Counted from the first letter of the stretch, positions 12,022-23,552 are shown. The stretch: DNA of 64,000 nt from Chloranthus sessilifolius (GCA_021018995.1 CM037598.1:70698671-70762670); one strand, 5' to 3'. Made by a program: numbers and translations. The notes: generated from the sequence alone by a model not told the origin.

Positions 12022-12255
12022 TGCATGGATGGGGCCCTTTTTCGAGGACGGTTCTTCGTCCGACGTCGATTGGTCATCCCATTCTTCCTCGTCAATATTC
12101 TCGACCGGAATGTAATTTCTCTTCTTCTCCGGCCGCATCTCTTCCACAACTTTCTTGACTGGTTCATGAGGCTCTTTCCTCTTCCCCCCAACGACATTTT
12201 TAACCCGTAGATATTCTTTTAAGACGAGTATCTCTAATTCGAAGCCAACAGGCAC
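12022..12255 (-). CDS. Acidic linker exon of the MULE second gene
   Basis: An open minus-strand stretch rich in Glu, Asp, Lys and Ser (EEEWDD, SDEEPSSKKG). It lies between the DUF1985 exon and the coiled coil, and LTR A cuts it at 12022. Likely a disordered linker. Confidence 0.5.
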
Positions 12256-12333
12256 GAGGGGAGCGCGAACCTTTTGAAAGAAAAGAAAACACAGTCAATA
12301 ACACACTAAATTGATCATATATTCCAAATGCAA

Positions 12334-12626
12334 AGTATCGACTATTTAATAAATCACTATCGATTCTGTAATGAATCGATACTGACTATTTAATAAATCG
12401 TTATCGATTCTATACTGCATCATTATCGATTACGTACGGAATCAGTATCGACTACTTAGTAAGTCGTTATCGATTCTGTAATGAATCGTTATCGACTTAT
12501 TAAATAGTCGTTATCGATTTTTGACAGCATCACTATCGATTACTTAATGAATCGGTATCGACTACTTAGTAAGTCATTATCGATTTTAGAATGAATCGAC
12601 AAGTTATTTTTTGAGTCGGCATCGGA
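12334..12626. repeat. 22-bp palindromic repeat array 5 (about 12 units)
   Basis: The same repeat, located in the gap between the DUF1985 exon (ending 12650) and the acidic exon (starting about 12255), that is, in an apparent intron. Spacers here are of the TATTTAATAA and CTGTAATGAA types. Confidence 0.9.
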
Positions 12627-12649
12627 TCTCTCTACTCCTTTTATTTAAA

Positions 12650-13463
12650 TTATTTAATAGACCTCATACCTTGCTGTCTAACATCTGTCTGTGTGTGTAA
12701 CCTCTGATCCTTGACTGTGCCCTGTCCGACCATTTCAGCAGTCGTGGGAAAGGGACCTCGAGGCCTATCTAGGAAGGCGAGATATCTGGCAGCATCTCGT
12801 AAGGCCCGCCATTGAAGTACACATATGCATCCATATGTGTTGTATGTCTTAAGGGCTTTATCCATCTCTGCGGTCTTTCTATTCGCCGCAGCCTTCATTA
12901 TATACTCAATCAAGTCGTGGTACACGTGGAGACCCCGCGGAGTTCGGTTAAAGTTCTCTACATCATCGATGAGGTCGATGTGGTCTTCTGAAAGTTGATG
13001 GTGGGACCCGGGAAAGAGAAATATGCACAGCACATATAGAAGGGACAACTTTATGAAGTCTTCATCACTTTTCGCTCTCCAAATTACAACATCTATATGA
13101 GACCGGAGAATTTTTTCAGGAGGCATTCCACGAAAGTATTTGTATCGAATGGTTTATTCTTCCGGTGGTTTAACGGACGGGGTATACTTTTCTGGGCCAA
13201 CTACGGCAAGGCCCAGTATCAATGCAATGTCGAACTTCCGAGGATAGACATCAGTCTTCCCGATTCGAAAGTAGTTTTTTTCAACTCAAAACGTCAACAT
13301 CGCATCGACCACATCGGAAAGAAATTTCACACCATTAGGCATTTGAAATATTCCACCGAAAACTGAATCTCTCAGCAACTTCTTTCTAGTTGGGGTAGCA
13401 TTATCGTAGAGATTCGAAATTGCACTGGGAGAACACTTGGCAATAGGTCGGTGTACAACCATC
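12650..13463 (-). pseudogene. DUF1985-like N-terminal domain of the MULE second gene
   Basis: Reading from an ATG at 13463, the frame carries LRDSVFGGIF, FDIALILGLAVVG and LSLLYVLCIFLF followed by a DLIDDVENFNR motif. This is the layout of DUF1985-type domains found beside Ulp1 proteases in plant MULEs. Two stops interrupt it before 13126 (in LTF*VEK and PEE*TIR). Its biochemical role is unknown. From memory, Arabidopsis VANDAL anti-silencing proteins also contain DUF1985, which makes this exon the key piece for the hypothesis given under findings. Confidence 0.7.
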
Positions 13464-13561
13464 TTGACAGCTAGTTGAAATGAACTGTAAAAAAAAAGAA
13501 AGGACTGAGTCCCACACTAACAAGGATAGTTTAAATGTTAACTGAGCTGTAATATATAAAA

Positions 13562-13921
13562 CTGATATCGACTCTAAATGTAATCGATAACGACTATTAA
13601 TAAAATCGATAACGACTCTAAATGTAATCGATATCGACTATACTTGTAATCGATATCGACTCTAATTGTAATCGTTATCGATTCTAAATGTAATCGATAT
13701 CGACTCTAAATGTAATCGATATCGATTTTATTTATAGTCATTATCGATTATATATAAAGTCGATATCGATTACATTTAGAATCGTTATCGATTACATGTA
13801 GAGTCGTTATCGATTATATATAGAGTCGATATCGATTACATTTAGAGTCATAGTCGATTACATGTAGAGTCGTTATCGATTACATTTATAGTCGATATCG
13901 GTTTTAATTAGAGTCGTTATT
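13562..13921. repeat. 22-bp palindromic repeat array 6 (about 16 units, inverted halves)
   Basis: The longest array. In the left half the spacer is mostly CTCTAAATGTAA; in the right half it is mostly TTACATTTAGAG, its reverse complement. The switch lies near 13735-13760. It lies 5' of the minus-strand gene, in its likely promoter. Confidence 0.92.
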
Positions 13922-14136
13922 TAATTTACAGACTCAAAATATTTTATGAAGTCTCCATCCACTCAAAAATTTTCATTTACATTCAAAATATTTCATTTAC
14001 AGTTAAAAATGAAATCTGGACACACTAAACTAAGACTCTGGCAGTAACGTTCGATAGAAGATTCTTCGATAAAGATCGGTCCTAGGCTTCTAACCAAAAT
14101 TTAGGAAGATGGATGATGAGCAGGTGGTGGATGGAG

Positions 14137-14370
14137 TTAAGAGGTGGGTGGTTCCGTCTTAATTTTCTTTCTCTTACTTTTCTTCTTTTTCTTTTCTTCC
14201 TTCTTCTTTTTCTTTTCTTCCTTCGCCAAAATTTTTTGCACTTCCTCGTATTCGTCCCATAGGAACTGTAGAGGATCTGGTTCTGGTGGTAGTGGATTCT
14301 CCCATATTGGAAAGAACTTGATTGGGTTATAGTTGGTTTTTTTATCATTTTTTATCGTTTGTCATGGGGA
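14137..14370 (-). CDS. Small Pro/Glu then Lys-rich reading frame in the MULE, unknown
   Basis: A minus-strand frame ending at the stop 14137-14139 reads FFPIWENPLPPEPDPLQFLW and then a run of Lys and Glu. The acidic-then-basic composition looks protein-like, but no domain is recognisable and no clear start is visible. It may be an upstream exon of the second MULE gene or a separate short ORF. A purine-rich simple repeat could produce the Lys run by chance. Confidence 0.35.
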
Positions 14371-14656
14371 AAGATGGGCTGGTAGGGATGATAGGGATTT
14401 ATTTTGCTATGGACGAACTAAACCTGTATTTAAAGTGCCTAGATGGTGGAATACGAATCATTGTATTAAATTTTCTTATCCTTCCAAGCTTGCTTGCCAT
14501 AATAGTTTTACAAAAGGGTAGTTGGCAATAAATTGAAGGAAATTAAATGTCGGCCGGGATAAATATAAAACCTCGTATGATTTATTATGGCATCGACGAG
14601 TTAATATGATGGGTAATAATTATATTCATATGATGGGTATTAATTATATACATATA

Positions 14657-14789
14657 GAGTCGATATCGATTTTTTATAAAGTCGTCATCGACTATTTATA
14701 TAGTCGATTACGACTACAAATACAATCAATATCGATTACATATGTAAGCGATATCGATTACATATGTAATCGATATCAATTGTATATAG
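14657..14789. repeat. 22-bp palindromic repeat array 7 (about 6 units)
   Basis: The last array, just inside the right terminal region, with spacers such as TTTTTTATAAAG and TTACATATGTAA. It brings the arrays close to both ends of the element. Confidence 0.88.
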
Positions 14790-15028
14790 GATAACCTTAA
14801 CAAATTATGTCAAAATGTGTACCAAAGAAAGGAGAAAAAAAAAATCTACAACAATGGAAGGTAATTTTAATTCCAACTTACTGATTTGGTAGCTTGAAGA
14901 TTGTAGAACTAAACGCTAGTGTCTACGAAGTGACACCGACTCTCCACTGACTTCGAACGAAAAAGTAAAAAATAGGAAAAGGTAAACAGTGAAGAGTTGA
15001 AAAAAGGGCGGCTATTTATTACATTGGG

Positions 15029-15156
15029 GGTAGTTTGGGCAATTCCTAAGGGCGGACGACAGCTCGGCGCGCAGCGGGCCGGTTTGGGTAAAGGTGAAAC
15101 TACAGGGCCTCTGACGTAAAAGGTGTATCTGACAGGGCCGGTCAGGTAAATTTCCC
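15029..15156 (-). repeat. MULE right terminal inverted repeat
   Basis: The reverse complement of this segment matches 3063-3190; the terminal 76 bp are best conserved. It is followed by the right T9 target duplication (15157-15165). Confidence 0.85.
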
Positions 15157-15165
15157 TTTTTTTTT
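15157..15165. repeat. Right target-site duplication of the MULE
   Basis: Nine T residues matching the left copy at 3054-3062. Confidence 0.75.
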
Positions 15166-16204
15166 ATATTGTTCAACTCGAAATATATATCCAAGAAGTT
15201 GAACAAGAAGTTGGACCACTTCTTCCCATTTAACAAACTTTGTAGCTTTCTTTTTATCTTCTTTTTCTCTCTTGACTTGTTTCTTTCTTCTTTCTTTCTT
15301 TGAAACTTTTCTAAACTAATTTCTCCCATTTTTTTTTTCGGGAGTTGAAAGACTTTGCTTCTCTTTTTCTTTTATAAGAATATATTATATATTTTTCTTT
15401 TCTCCTTTTTTTTACAAGATCCTTTCAATATCTTTTCAACACCCCATTGTCAACTTTACATTCTCATTTAATTCTCCTATTCTCCCTTCGTTCTAAATTC
15501 TCAAATGTACATGGGTAAAAGACTAAAAATCTCATGGATGCTGTGCTTAAGGTATTTTAATTGGGTTACAAAGAAATATAAGGCTCTATTCATCTAGGCT
15601 TCAAATATGGGTTCAAGAGGAAAAATGCATGGGTTTTTCACTTTTATAGCTCAAGGTTTCGAAAGATGGCCTTTTCTCATCTCCAAGTTCACTAGTAATG
15701 ATGACATATTATTTTTATATCCATGTAGGTAGTTCTAGAATCAAATAAACACAATTGCAGTCATGGATTCAAGAAAGAAAATGATATTTTAACACAAGGC
15801 TCGAAGTTCAAAAAAAAAATGAGAATTAAGCACTTAGACTTTTTAACTCTCACAAAGATCGAATGTACGACTCAAAAGCTCATTGGTTCTTTATATTATG
15901 AAACTAAAATCTAAAATCCAAAGTTCAAAGTAATTCATAGTTTTAAAATTTTCAAATTTAGTACAAGTGCGCAATTGACTGAGCATGAATATCAATTAAA
16001 TCCAATCTTTAATTAATATGAACAGTAGTTCATATTAATTGTTTATCAATCATTAATTGATAAACAAGAGAATGTTAATTTAAGATTCCTAATGTTTTGA
16101 GTGTTTTGTAAATCTGTTTTATTAGGCATTAATATATGCAATAAAGGTTTCTTCCCGTGTGCTTCTTCCTCTTCCGTTACTACGCTTTCCCCTCACTCTG
16201 TGTT
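15166..16204. other. Non-coding, possibly caulimovirid intergenic region
   Basis: AT-rich, pyrimidine-rich near the start, with no long open frame. It directly precedes the primer-site-like sequence at 16205, which marks nucleotide 1 of caulimovirid genomes. Part of it may therefore be the viral promoter/terminator region from a circular or tandem copy. An AATAAAG at 16139-16145 could be a polyadenylation signal. Confidence 0.4.
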
Positions 16205-16217
16205 TGGTATCAGAGCC
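16205..16217 (+). promoter_or_regulatory. tRNA-Met primer-binding site of the caulimovirid
   Basis: TGGTATCAGAGCC matches the consensus primer site for initiator tRNA-Met used by caulimovirids and Copia elements. The polyprotein fragment downstream makes the viral reading more likely. Confidence 0.75.
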
Positions 16218-16769
16218 ATGTCCGGCTAAGCCTGTGATAATTACATATGACGGGTGGCTAGTGTTGAAATCTTGAGAGATAGTAAATAGTGATTAGGGAG
16301 GCTAATCATGGGCGTATGAACTACTATTCATCGTATGAACTACTGTTCATAAGCTTTTTCAGAAGATTTAATGGATGACTTATAATGGTCTGTTTAGGTT
16401 TACTACTATGCTGATTGTAGGGTGGGAAGTCGCGTTGGGATGGCTCTATGGCATTGTAGCAGTGATTGCGTTGTTGCCGGTTTTATTCCCCATAAAAGTT
16501 ATCGTGGACGGACGCAGTTTTGCAACAACAATCTAGTAGTAAATCTATATGAATTTCTATAAGAAGTCCATGAAAATTTATGGAAAAGAAGGTAAATAGT
16601 ATTTTACTATGATGATGAATAGTATTTCGAATCACTATTCACTATAGTAAAACTATTCCAACATTACTATTCCTATATGTAATTACAGTCTTATTAGATT
16701 TTACCAAAGCTCTTTTACCCTTTCTTTTTTACTGTTTTAAATTAAAAAAAAAAAAAACCATTTTATTTT

Positions 16770-19355
16770 ATGTCTCTTTTTAATTTTTCATCCAAAAAAT
16801 TAATCAAAAATAAACAATTAGACAAATGGTATGCTATTGATGACCAACAAAATCAATTAAATTGATGGATAATTCCTTCCATCAATCCCAAAATAATCTA
16901 TCAATATGGATGGAAAGATTGGTCCACCGACATGTCAATCAAAACTACTGAGCAAACTCTCAGTATTAATGAAGAAAGTCAAAATGAAAGTTTTCAATTA
17001 CTTTCAAATGAAGATTTATTGCATGACCTTCATCGCTTCAAATTCCTTCATTTAGGATGCATTCAAACCTTTGACCTTATTAGGTTTTGAAGAAAGTAGT
17101 CTGCTAAGTACTCTTAGAGATGCTAGATGCCTTAACAGGCGTTCATTTCTAATGGCTGTTGTTGAGACCAGCCTATGCTTTGGTCCAGTCTACTATAATG
17201 TTTTTCCAAATTGAACTTTATCATTATCTGATAAAAATATTCTTCATGCTTGTACCCTTAATTTATAAACTGAAGGATACAACTTCATGTCTGGATCAGA
17301 GACCATTGCTCTGATCTATCACCTTTATTATAAGGTGATGACTTCCCTGGCTTCAAAAATTAACTATCACACTGAACCAGGAAAGACGGTCTTAATTGAG
17401 ACCAACAACACAACAACCAATGTTGCAACACCTAAACTAATTGAATAAAAAAATATTACTTTTCCTTATGCTTGGCGTATACCTCAAACTATCCCTCCTA
17501 AACTAATTTTACATCAAGAAATTGAACAAATCGCTCAAAATACCCAGGGAGATGTAATCTTAAAATTTCATAGATCTACATCCCACAGAACTTCTTCTAG
17601 GAGTTCTTACTCTGAATCGAAGTTACGAGGTCCTTATAGAGTTTCTATACCCTCGACTGCTCGATCATCTTATTCAGAAGTTATTTCATCTATTCCTTCT
17701 GAATATAATCAACCTAATCTTGAAGGAATCCAAGTCTCAGAACAACAGATTTCTCATGGGATATATACCCAATAGCAGAGGGAATCCCCTACTGCTAGCG
17801 AGATGAATTTCTCAATCCATTAATAAAGTTTTTATGGATTTTATAAAGCCTGAAAATTTTATTATTAATAGACAAGAAATCAATGCTGAATTTCAGCAAG
17901 ACAAATATACACCATTCCGTGAATGGTATTTAAAAAAAAAATTCTGCATCAAAATTGCAAGAATTCAAAGAAAATTTTTACAAATATATTGAAACCTTTT
18001 ATCAAATTATTCTATTTGTTACTTGGTTTAAAGCAACAAAATATCTTGAAATGAATCAGGAAGAAAGGAAAGTATTTCTTCTTGAAGATTTTCAAAAAGA
18101 ATGGTAGAAACTAGATGGTTTAACTGTGCAGTCAGTTCACCCTCTGGTTGAAGCTTTAAAACAAACTCAACCCAATTCAAGAGCAACCTTGGAAGCCAAA
18201 GCTTGTATCAAACCTGTTGAAAAAACAAATACTTCCTTCATACAATATACTAATCCCCAATAAGAATTTCTTCGTCAATTAAAATCCCGATTAAAATCAT
18301 TATCCTGTAAGAAACAAATAAAACAAACAAATTTTCAAATAAATGTTTTAACTCAAACAACAAAAAATCCTAAATCCAAATCTTATCCCCCAAGTTTTTA
18401 TAAACAAAAGAGTCAAAAGATTTATGAGTCTTCTTCACCAAAGAAATCCAAATCCAAATAAAAATCACAAGAACACATTCAGTGTTATAAATGTTCAAAG
18501 TTTGGTCATTATGCCAATAGGTGTAAGATCAAGAAAAAGCCAAATCAACTTTATGACAAAGACCCAAAGCTCATTCAGATAAGATTTGAATTTTTTCTAT
18601 CTTTTGATAATTCAAAGGTAAATTGTCAAAATTCTGGAATCAATGGTCCTACAAATATTCAACCAACGCTATTGGATTTAGCAGACAAAACTACTAATCC
18701 AGTAAAAGAATCTCAAACTCAATACTCAAATAATGAGTCTATACCTAGACCTGTTACAATCGGAGACCTTAAACATGAAATTAATTCATTCAAAATTGAG
18801 ATGAGTAAGCAAAAGAAATTTCTTGCTACTCAACCACTAATTCAACAACATAATCAAATCAATGTCATGAGCCAAGTAACAGCTCAAAAATGGTATATTC
18901 AAGTTACTTTGGTAATCAATCAAGAATTCACTATCAAAGATGTTGTTGCCCTAATTGATAGTGGAGCTGATTTAAACTGCATACAGGAAGGATTAATTCC
19001 TACTCAATATTTTGATAAAACCACTCAAACCCTTAATAATGATAGTGGTTACAAAATACAGATTAAATATAAATTAAATTATGTCTCAATTTGTAATAAT
19101 GGAGTATGTATTCCATCTAATTTTATATTTATCAAAGATTTAACTCAAATTATTATTCTTGGTACTCCTTTTATCACCTCCATTTTCCCCTTAACCAAGG
19201 TAAATGAAAATGGTATTTATGCCCAATATAATGGACATAATCTCCTATTTCAATTTGTAACTCCACCACAAACAAAAGTCATCAATTCTGTGGAATCTAA
19301 TTTATTCTTCAAAGAAAAACATTCTCTTGTTTATCAATCTAATTTATCAATCTAA
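16770..19355 (+). pseudogene. Endogenous caulimovirid polyprotein fragment (florendovirus/petuvirus-like)
   Basis: An integrated plant pararetrovirus relic. It reads from an ATG at 16770 through a movement-protein-like part (about 17000-17450) and a coat-like region rich in Lys and Gln. A CX2CX4HX4C zinc knuckle lies at 18483-18524. A retroviral aspartic protease follows with an LIDSGAD active-site motif (18951-18971) and a downstream ILGTPF motif near 19159-19176. Many stops and at least one frame shift break it; the longest clean stretch is 18672-19355. The sequence ends before any reverse transcriptase or RNase H and is replaced by LTR-like DNA, so it cannot be infectious as it stands. Assignment to the petuvirus/florendovirus side rests on domain order and protease wording, not on a search. 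Confidence 0.8.
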
Positions 19356-19579
19356 CATTCTCTTGTTTGGAACAGCGGTAAGCGATCATGCGCATTCTTC
19401 TTTTTTTTTTGAGTCCAAAAAGTAGATCGTGATCAAGTTTACATCACATTGATTACTCGATCGAAACACAAATCTTTGGCTGTTTGATATGTCGTTTGTG
19501 CATATATTATAGAAGAAGGAATTGGGCGCATCTTCATGGAATCCTAGTGTGATACTCACATTGCTACTATTGACTATCA

Positions 19580-20856
19580 ATCTATAGGAATCGTCTTGCT
19601 CTTTTTCTGTGTGACATTAGGAAAACGAGGTAGGGGATTTTCAACGCACAATTATATTTTAAACTTTGAATCATAGACTTTAATGATGAATTTGAACCGA
19701 ATCTATGAATATTGAAATTAATTTTGAACTTATTTAATCTTGTTACATTAAATATATGACACTATTTGAATATTCTGAATATTGACCCTTTAAAACTTTG
19801 AAAGTTACTTGAATCTTATTACATATGAATAATTGGAATATTTTGAATTTTGAATCATGGAATATTTGAACACCAAACCCTTTAAATTTTGAATCTGGAT
19901 TAAAATGAGAATTATTTTATGAACCATGAACATTGTATCTATGTATTAGAACTTCGCATGTGATTTAAAGAGACTCCTTTGAACTGAATCTTATGCTTCG
20001 ACACCTTTGAATTGTTTCGACGGCCCGTTGAATCGCACAAGTATCCCTCACAATGCAGGGGCTTGAGCACTTAGAAAATTGTTCATTGGACGACGATGGT
20101 TAAGAGGAGATTCCCATCAACTATTGGAGAATCTAGTGCTATATTTGTGCTAGTGCTATTTAAGTTATATTTTTAAGTCACCATGAATTAAGAAGACTGT
20201 ATCTGAAATTTGATAATGAAATGATTTAAGAATACTCACATGAAATCTAAGAAATGATGCTATTGAATCTCATATGGAATTAGAACTCAGAGTATGTTCT
20301 TTTGAACTATGATATTTTTCAAAATTTATTTTGTCATTTAATTGCTTTTGAATTTGTCATCGAACTATGCATTGATCGGATAAGATGTAATTTGGCTATG
20401 AACTTTCTTTACTGAGCTTAGACTGTTATCTCACCCCAACACTATGTGTCACAGGTACAGAAGTAGTTCTAGATCTCGAATTAGAAAATCTCAACTTTGT
20501 ACTGGAAGACGAAGCAGATCTTCTACCTGAGGAGTTTTATCCTTAGATTCTTTGGAGACTTGGACTTGGTATAGATTTAGATGAACTTCTTGAGATAATT
20601 AAGATTATTTTTCGATTTTATGTGTCACTGTTTGTGGGACGAACGACCGTCACCGATGGTTTTACTTTTAATTTTTTGCACTGTCGTTATAGATATTAAT
20701 GTAAATTAATTTAGTTATGGAATTGATGTATTCAATTTATTTATGATAACTTGCTCTCTAATCAATACCAAAGAATTTCTGTAATTAGATTATGAATTAT
20801 GATCTAGTGATCCGGGAATTTTCACGTGTTCGGGGTAGAAATATCGGGTTGTTACA
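19580..20856 (+). mobile_element. Truncated Gypsy LTR fragment D
   Basis: It carries the block CTGAGCTTAGACTGTTATCT (20414-20433) and ends ATATCGGGTTGTTACA like the other LTRs here. A C-rich/G-rich hairpin word (CCCTCACAATGCAGGGG) occurs once near 20046. No clear TGT start is visible, so the 5' part is missing and the left edge is approximate. Confidence 0.6.
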
Positions 20857-22783
20857 GATGTTCAATTTTCAGAATTCAATATTCAATTCTCTCATTTTCA
20901 AAGGTTCATATTCAATATCAGATAGTCGGTAATTTAATTACCTTATTTCATTCGATTTCATTCCATGTATTTCATATATTCCATGCAGTTCACAGTTTCA
21001 TATGACTTTATCTCTAAAGTTCATTAATCATTCTTCAATGCATTCTCAATCATTTCAATCATTAATATCAAACATCACATGTCGTCAATCAGTTCCATCA
21101 ATCAATCAATTAGTCAAATCAAATAATTTCATTTAAATCACAAATCGAAATCCGAGTCTTCAAATTTCCAAGACTTGATCCTAAGGGAGGATCTCATCAA
21201 TTCACACTTCGACTAAGTGTTATTTCAATTTAGAGTCCAATAAAGACTTATGTTTATTATCGTCGATAAAAGAAAATCGATCATTTCTAATCAAAATTTA
21301 TGGCATTGGGGTGCCTGTTTTCTAATAATTCTACGAATTTACTTGAGTCGAGTCAACTGATTTACTACTCATCGATAGACCAATAGTTCTCACTCCTAAA
21401 ATAGTATCTTATGTATCCTAAACATGCATCCCATGTATGCATCCTATGTAATAATCCTAGAAGGGGATTCTTACCTTCTACTTTCGATTGTTCGAGTTAG
21501 CGGTCCAAGTTCAGGTCATAACCTAAGGTTTCGGTCAGTTTTCTCATTCGAGCATCGTAAAGCTCATCAGAGGGTAGAGGCATTTATTTCTATTTTTTTT
21601 TTCGGATATGGGCCTCGGGTTCACTCATTTCTCATTAAAGACTCACCTTAGGTCTTGAGTCTAATGGGCTATAGTCTTATCCAATTATTTTAGTGATTGG
21701 GCCTCAAGATACCAACCCTTTGTCTATCCCCAACCTCCTGGTCTGGTATTTGGACTTAGGCAAATCCAACCTATGAATTCAAGGTCTATGGGTCATCTCC
21801 TAAGTGTTTTGGGTCTTAACTAGATCCAATTCTAGGTATACGGGATTTTTGGCCCATAAACGGGTACATTCATTCTTCAAGGGGTACATTTATCCAGCTC
21901 TTTCAAAACATTTGGGGCTTGGTCATAGCTTAGAAATTCATCTAAGGGTTATCGGGCCATGGGCCTAGTAGTCGGGTCCTTACAAAATTTTACAAATTTT
22001 TAGTATTTGGTCTTTTGAGCCATTTAAAGATCATGTCCAATACTTAGTTGACTAAGTTAACTCAAGTCTCTTTTCAAAATTTCCTCATGGCAGTCACTGT
22101 GATCTGGTATTGCCCAGATGGTTATTGTTTTCGAGGAAAAGTTAAGGTTTTGACCATATTTTTTTAAATTACAGATTTTTCCACAAGTGTACCGAATACT
22201 CTGTGGTAAATCGCTTACCATTTTCAATTCTGATCTAATTTTCGAGTCTTATGAAAACTGGGAGAAAGAGTATCAATAGCTGCATCTTTCTCAGGTGGTG
22301 GCACACAAAAATATGATCAGATTTGATCATGGTTGATAGATTACTGAGATCTGTCCTCCTTTATCAAGTTATCGGATCAGATTTATTGGTCCTCAGAGCC
22401 GGGTTTGTAACTCTTAGTGCCGATATTGAAATCGTGCAATCAATAGCTTTTTGGAAATATCAGAGAGTTATCTTTAAATTAGTTTTATATCTTAAGGGTC
22501 CAAAGTCAAAGGATCTTGATGGAATCAGGTCCATCCGATTAGAGATCAGTTCTAGTTACTGGCTGGGTGCCATGCGAAATAGTTTTGCATTCCATATTTT
22601 CTAGCCGAATATTCTTGTGAAATTATCATATGAAAATTTACCCAAGTCTTAGGCCTCGTTCGTGAGCCAGATTTCACTTAGAATATGAGTTTCAACTCAG
22701 AAAGTAGCAAGAATATAGGAATTTTTGGGTGATTCTTGCGTTCGAGAGTTCTCCTTGGGAACTGAGAATCTGAGAGAAATCCG

Positions 22784-23005
22784 AGTGAAAAGGACAACTA
22801 GTCGTCTGACCAAATTGCTAGAAAAAGCTTAGAATCTAAGCTCAGATTGTAGGCACCATTGTATACCTGTGAGAAGTGTACACATCAGATCAATCCGAGT
22901 GAAAAGGACAACTAGTCGTCTGACCAAATTGCTAGAAAAAGCTCAGAATCTGAGCTCAAATTGTAGGCGCCATTGTATACCTGTGAGAAATGTACACATC
23001 AGATC
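22784..23005. repeat. ~109-bp tandem duplication inside the DNA element
   Basis: The segment starting ATCCGAGTGAAAAGGACAAC and ending GTGTACACATCAGATC occurs twice in a row with few differences. Confidence 0.8.
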
Positions 23006-23331
23006 CCAACCCACCATATGTTTTAAAAAAAAATTGCTGAAAAAACCATTTGGAGAAGATGACGATGAGTTTTTCTCCATTCACCATCGTTGGTACGCAT
23101 TTTTTGGCTCACTGGATGGCCACCGGACCGGTATCGGACGATACTTGGCGTTGGGGGCCATTGGCCGGGCTGTTGGACCGTCACTTTTGTGATGCTTACT
23201 CCGTTAAGATCTGATCGCACTGTCGTCGGAAGGCGCCTATCCTGTGCGCAGGAGAAACAGTTTTAGACGATGCTCTTCCCTCCAGCTTGCATGTACGCTG
23301 CTCTTCCCTTCAGCTCGCATATATTGTTATA

Positions 23332-23337
<6 letters not shown>

Positions 23338-23394
<57 letters not shown>

Positions 23395-23416
23395 GCTGTG
23401 TTGTACCTAGCAAACG

Positions 23417-23456
<40 letters not shown>

Positions 23457-23510
23457 TACAAAATAGCTAGATGTGCAGACTTCAAAAAAGCAAACCGACT
23501 TGAAGTTTTG

Positions 23511-23547
<37 letters not shown>
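23338..23547. repeat. (TA)n microsatellites
   Basis: Three TA runs (about 23338-23391, 23421-23451 and 23515-23547) separated by short unique pieces. The tyrosine/isoleucine-rich reading frames across them are artefacts. Confidence 0.9.

Positions 23548-23551
<4 letters not shown>

Positions 23552-23552
<1 letters not shown>

Larger units (their letters stand above)
7062..13463 (-). pseudogene. MULE second gene: DUF1985-like plus Ulp1-like cysteine protease, disrupted
   Basis: A multi-exon minus-strand gene inferred by joining coding islands. The N-terminal exon (13463-12650) resembles DUF1985. A charged acidic exon follows (12255-12022), then a coiled-coil exon (9413-9096), a Pro/Thr/Glu-rich and basic region (8889-8400), and a C48 (Ulp1-like) protease domain (7967-7062). 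A solo LTR interrupts it at 9513-12021. DUF1985 joined to Ulp1 is a known architecture of plant MULEs; some such proteins act on SUMO, others have unknown roles. Stops and frame shifts occur throughout, and the catalytic Cys is replaced. Each gap between islands except the LTR insertion contains a 22-bp repeat array. Exon borders are partly inferred. Confidence 0.75.
3063..15156 (+). mobile_element. Mutator-like DNA transposon (MULE), autonomous type, decayed
   Basis: A 12,094-bp element (about 9.6 kb without the nested LTR at 9513-12021). It has long inverted repeats beginning GGGAARTTTACCTGAYCGG, 9-bp target duplications, a MuDR-type transposase gene on the plus strand (3820-6550) and a convergent second gene on the minus strand (7062-13463). 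Seven arrays of a 22-bp palindromic repeat fill the non-coding parts. The coding regions carry stops and shifts, so this copy is probably no longer autonomous, although its ends look intact. Confidence 0.9.

Noticed and set aside
9508..12026. Target duplication for LTR A
   Set aside because: TAAAT and TGCAT match at only three of five bases; I kept the LTR call but not the duplication.
13562..13921. 22-bp arrays as a CRISPR array
   Set aside because: The repeat core is a 10-bp palindrome with similar, non-unique spacers, in a plant transposon; there are no cas genes and no distinct spacers.
14322..14531. Hydrophobic plus-strand frame in the MULE as a membrane protein
   Set aside because: It lies in AT-rich non-coding DNA between the minus-strand frame and array 7, with no recognisable domain and no conserved context.
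16205..16217. Possible tRNA-Met gene
   Set aside because: Only the primer-complementary 13-mer is present; no cloverleaf can be built around it.
19356..19579. Continuation of the caulimovirid into reverse transcriptase
   Set aside because: No polymerase motif is readable in any frame; the sequence shifts to LTR-like wording.
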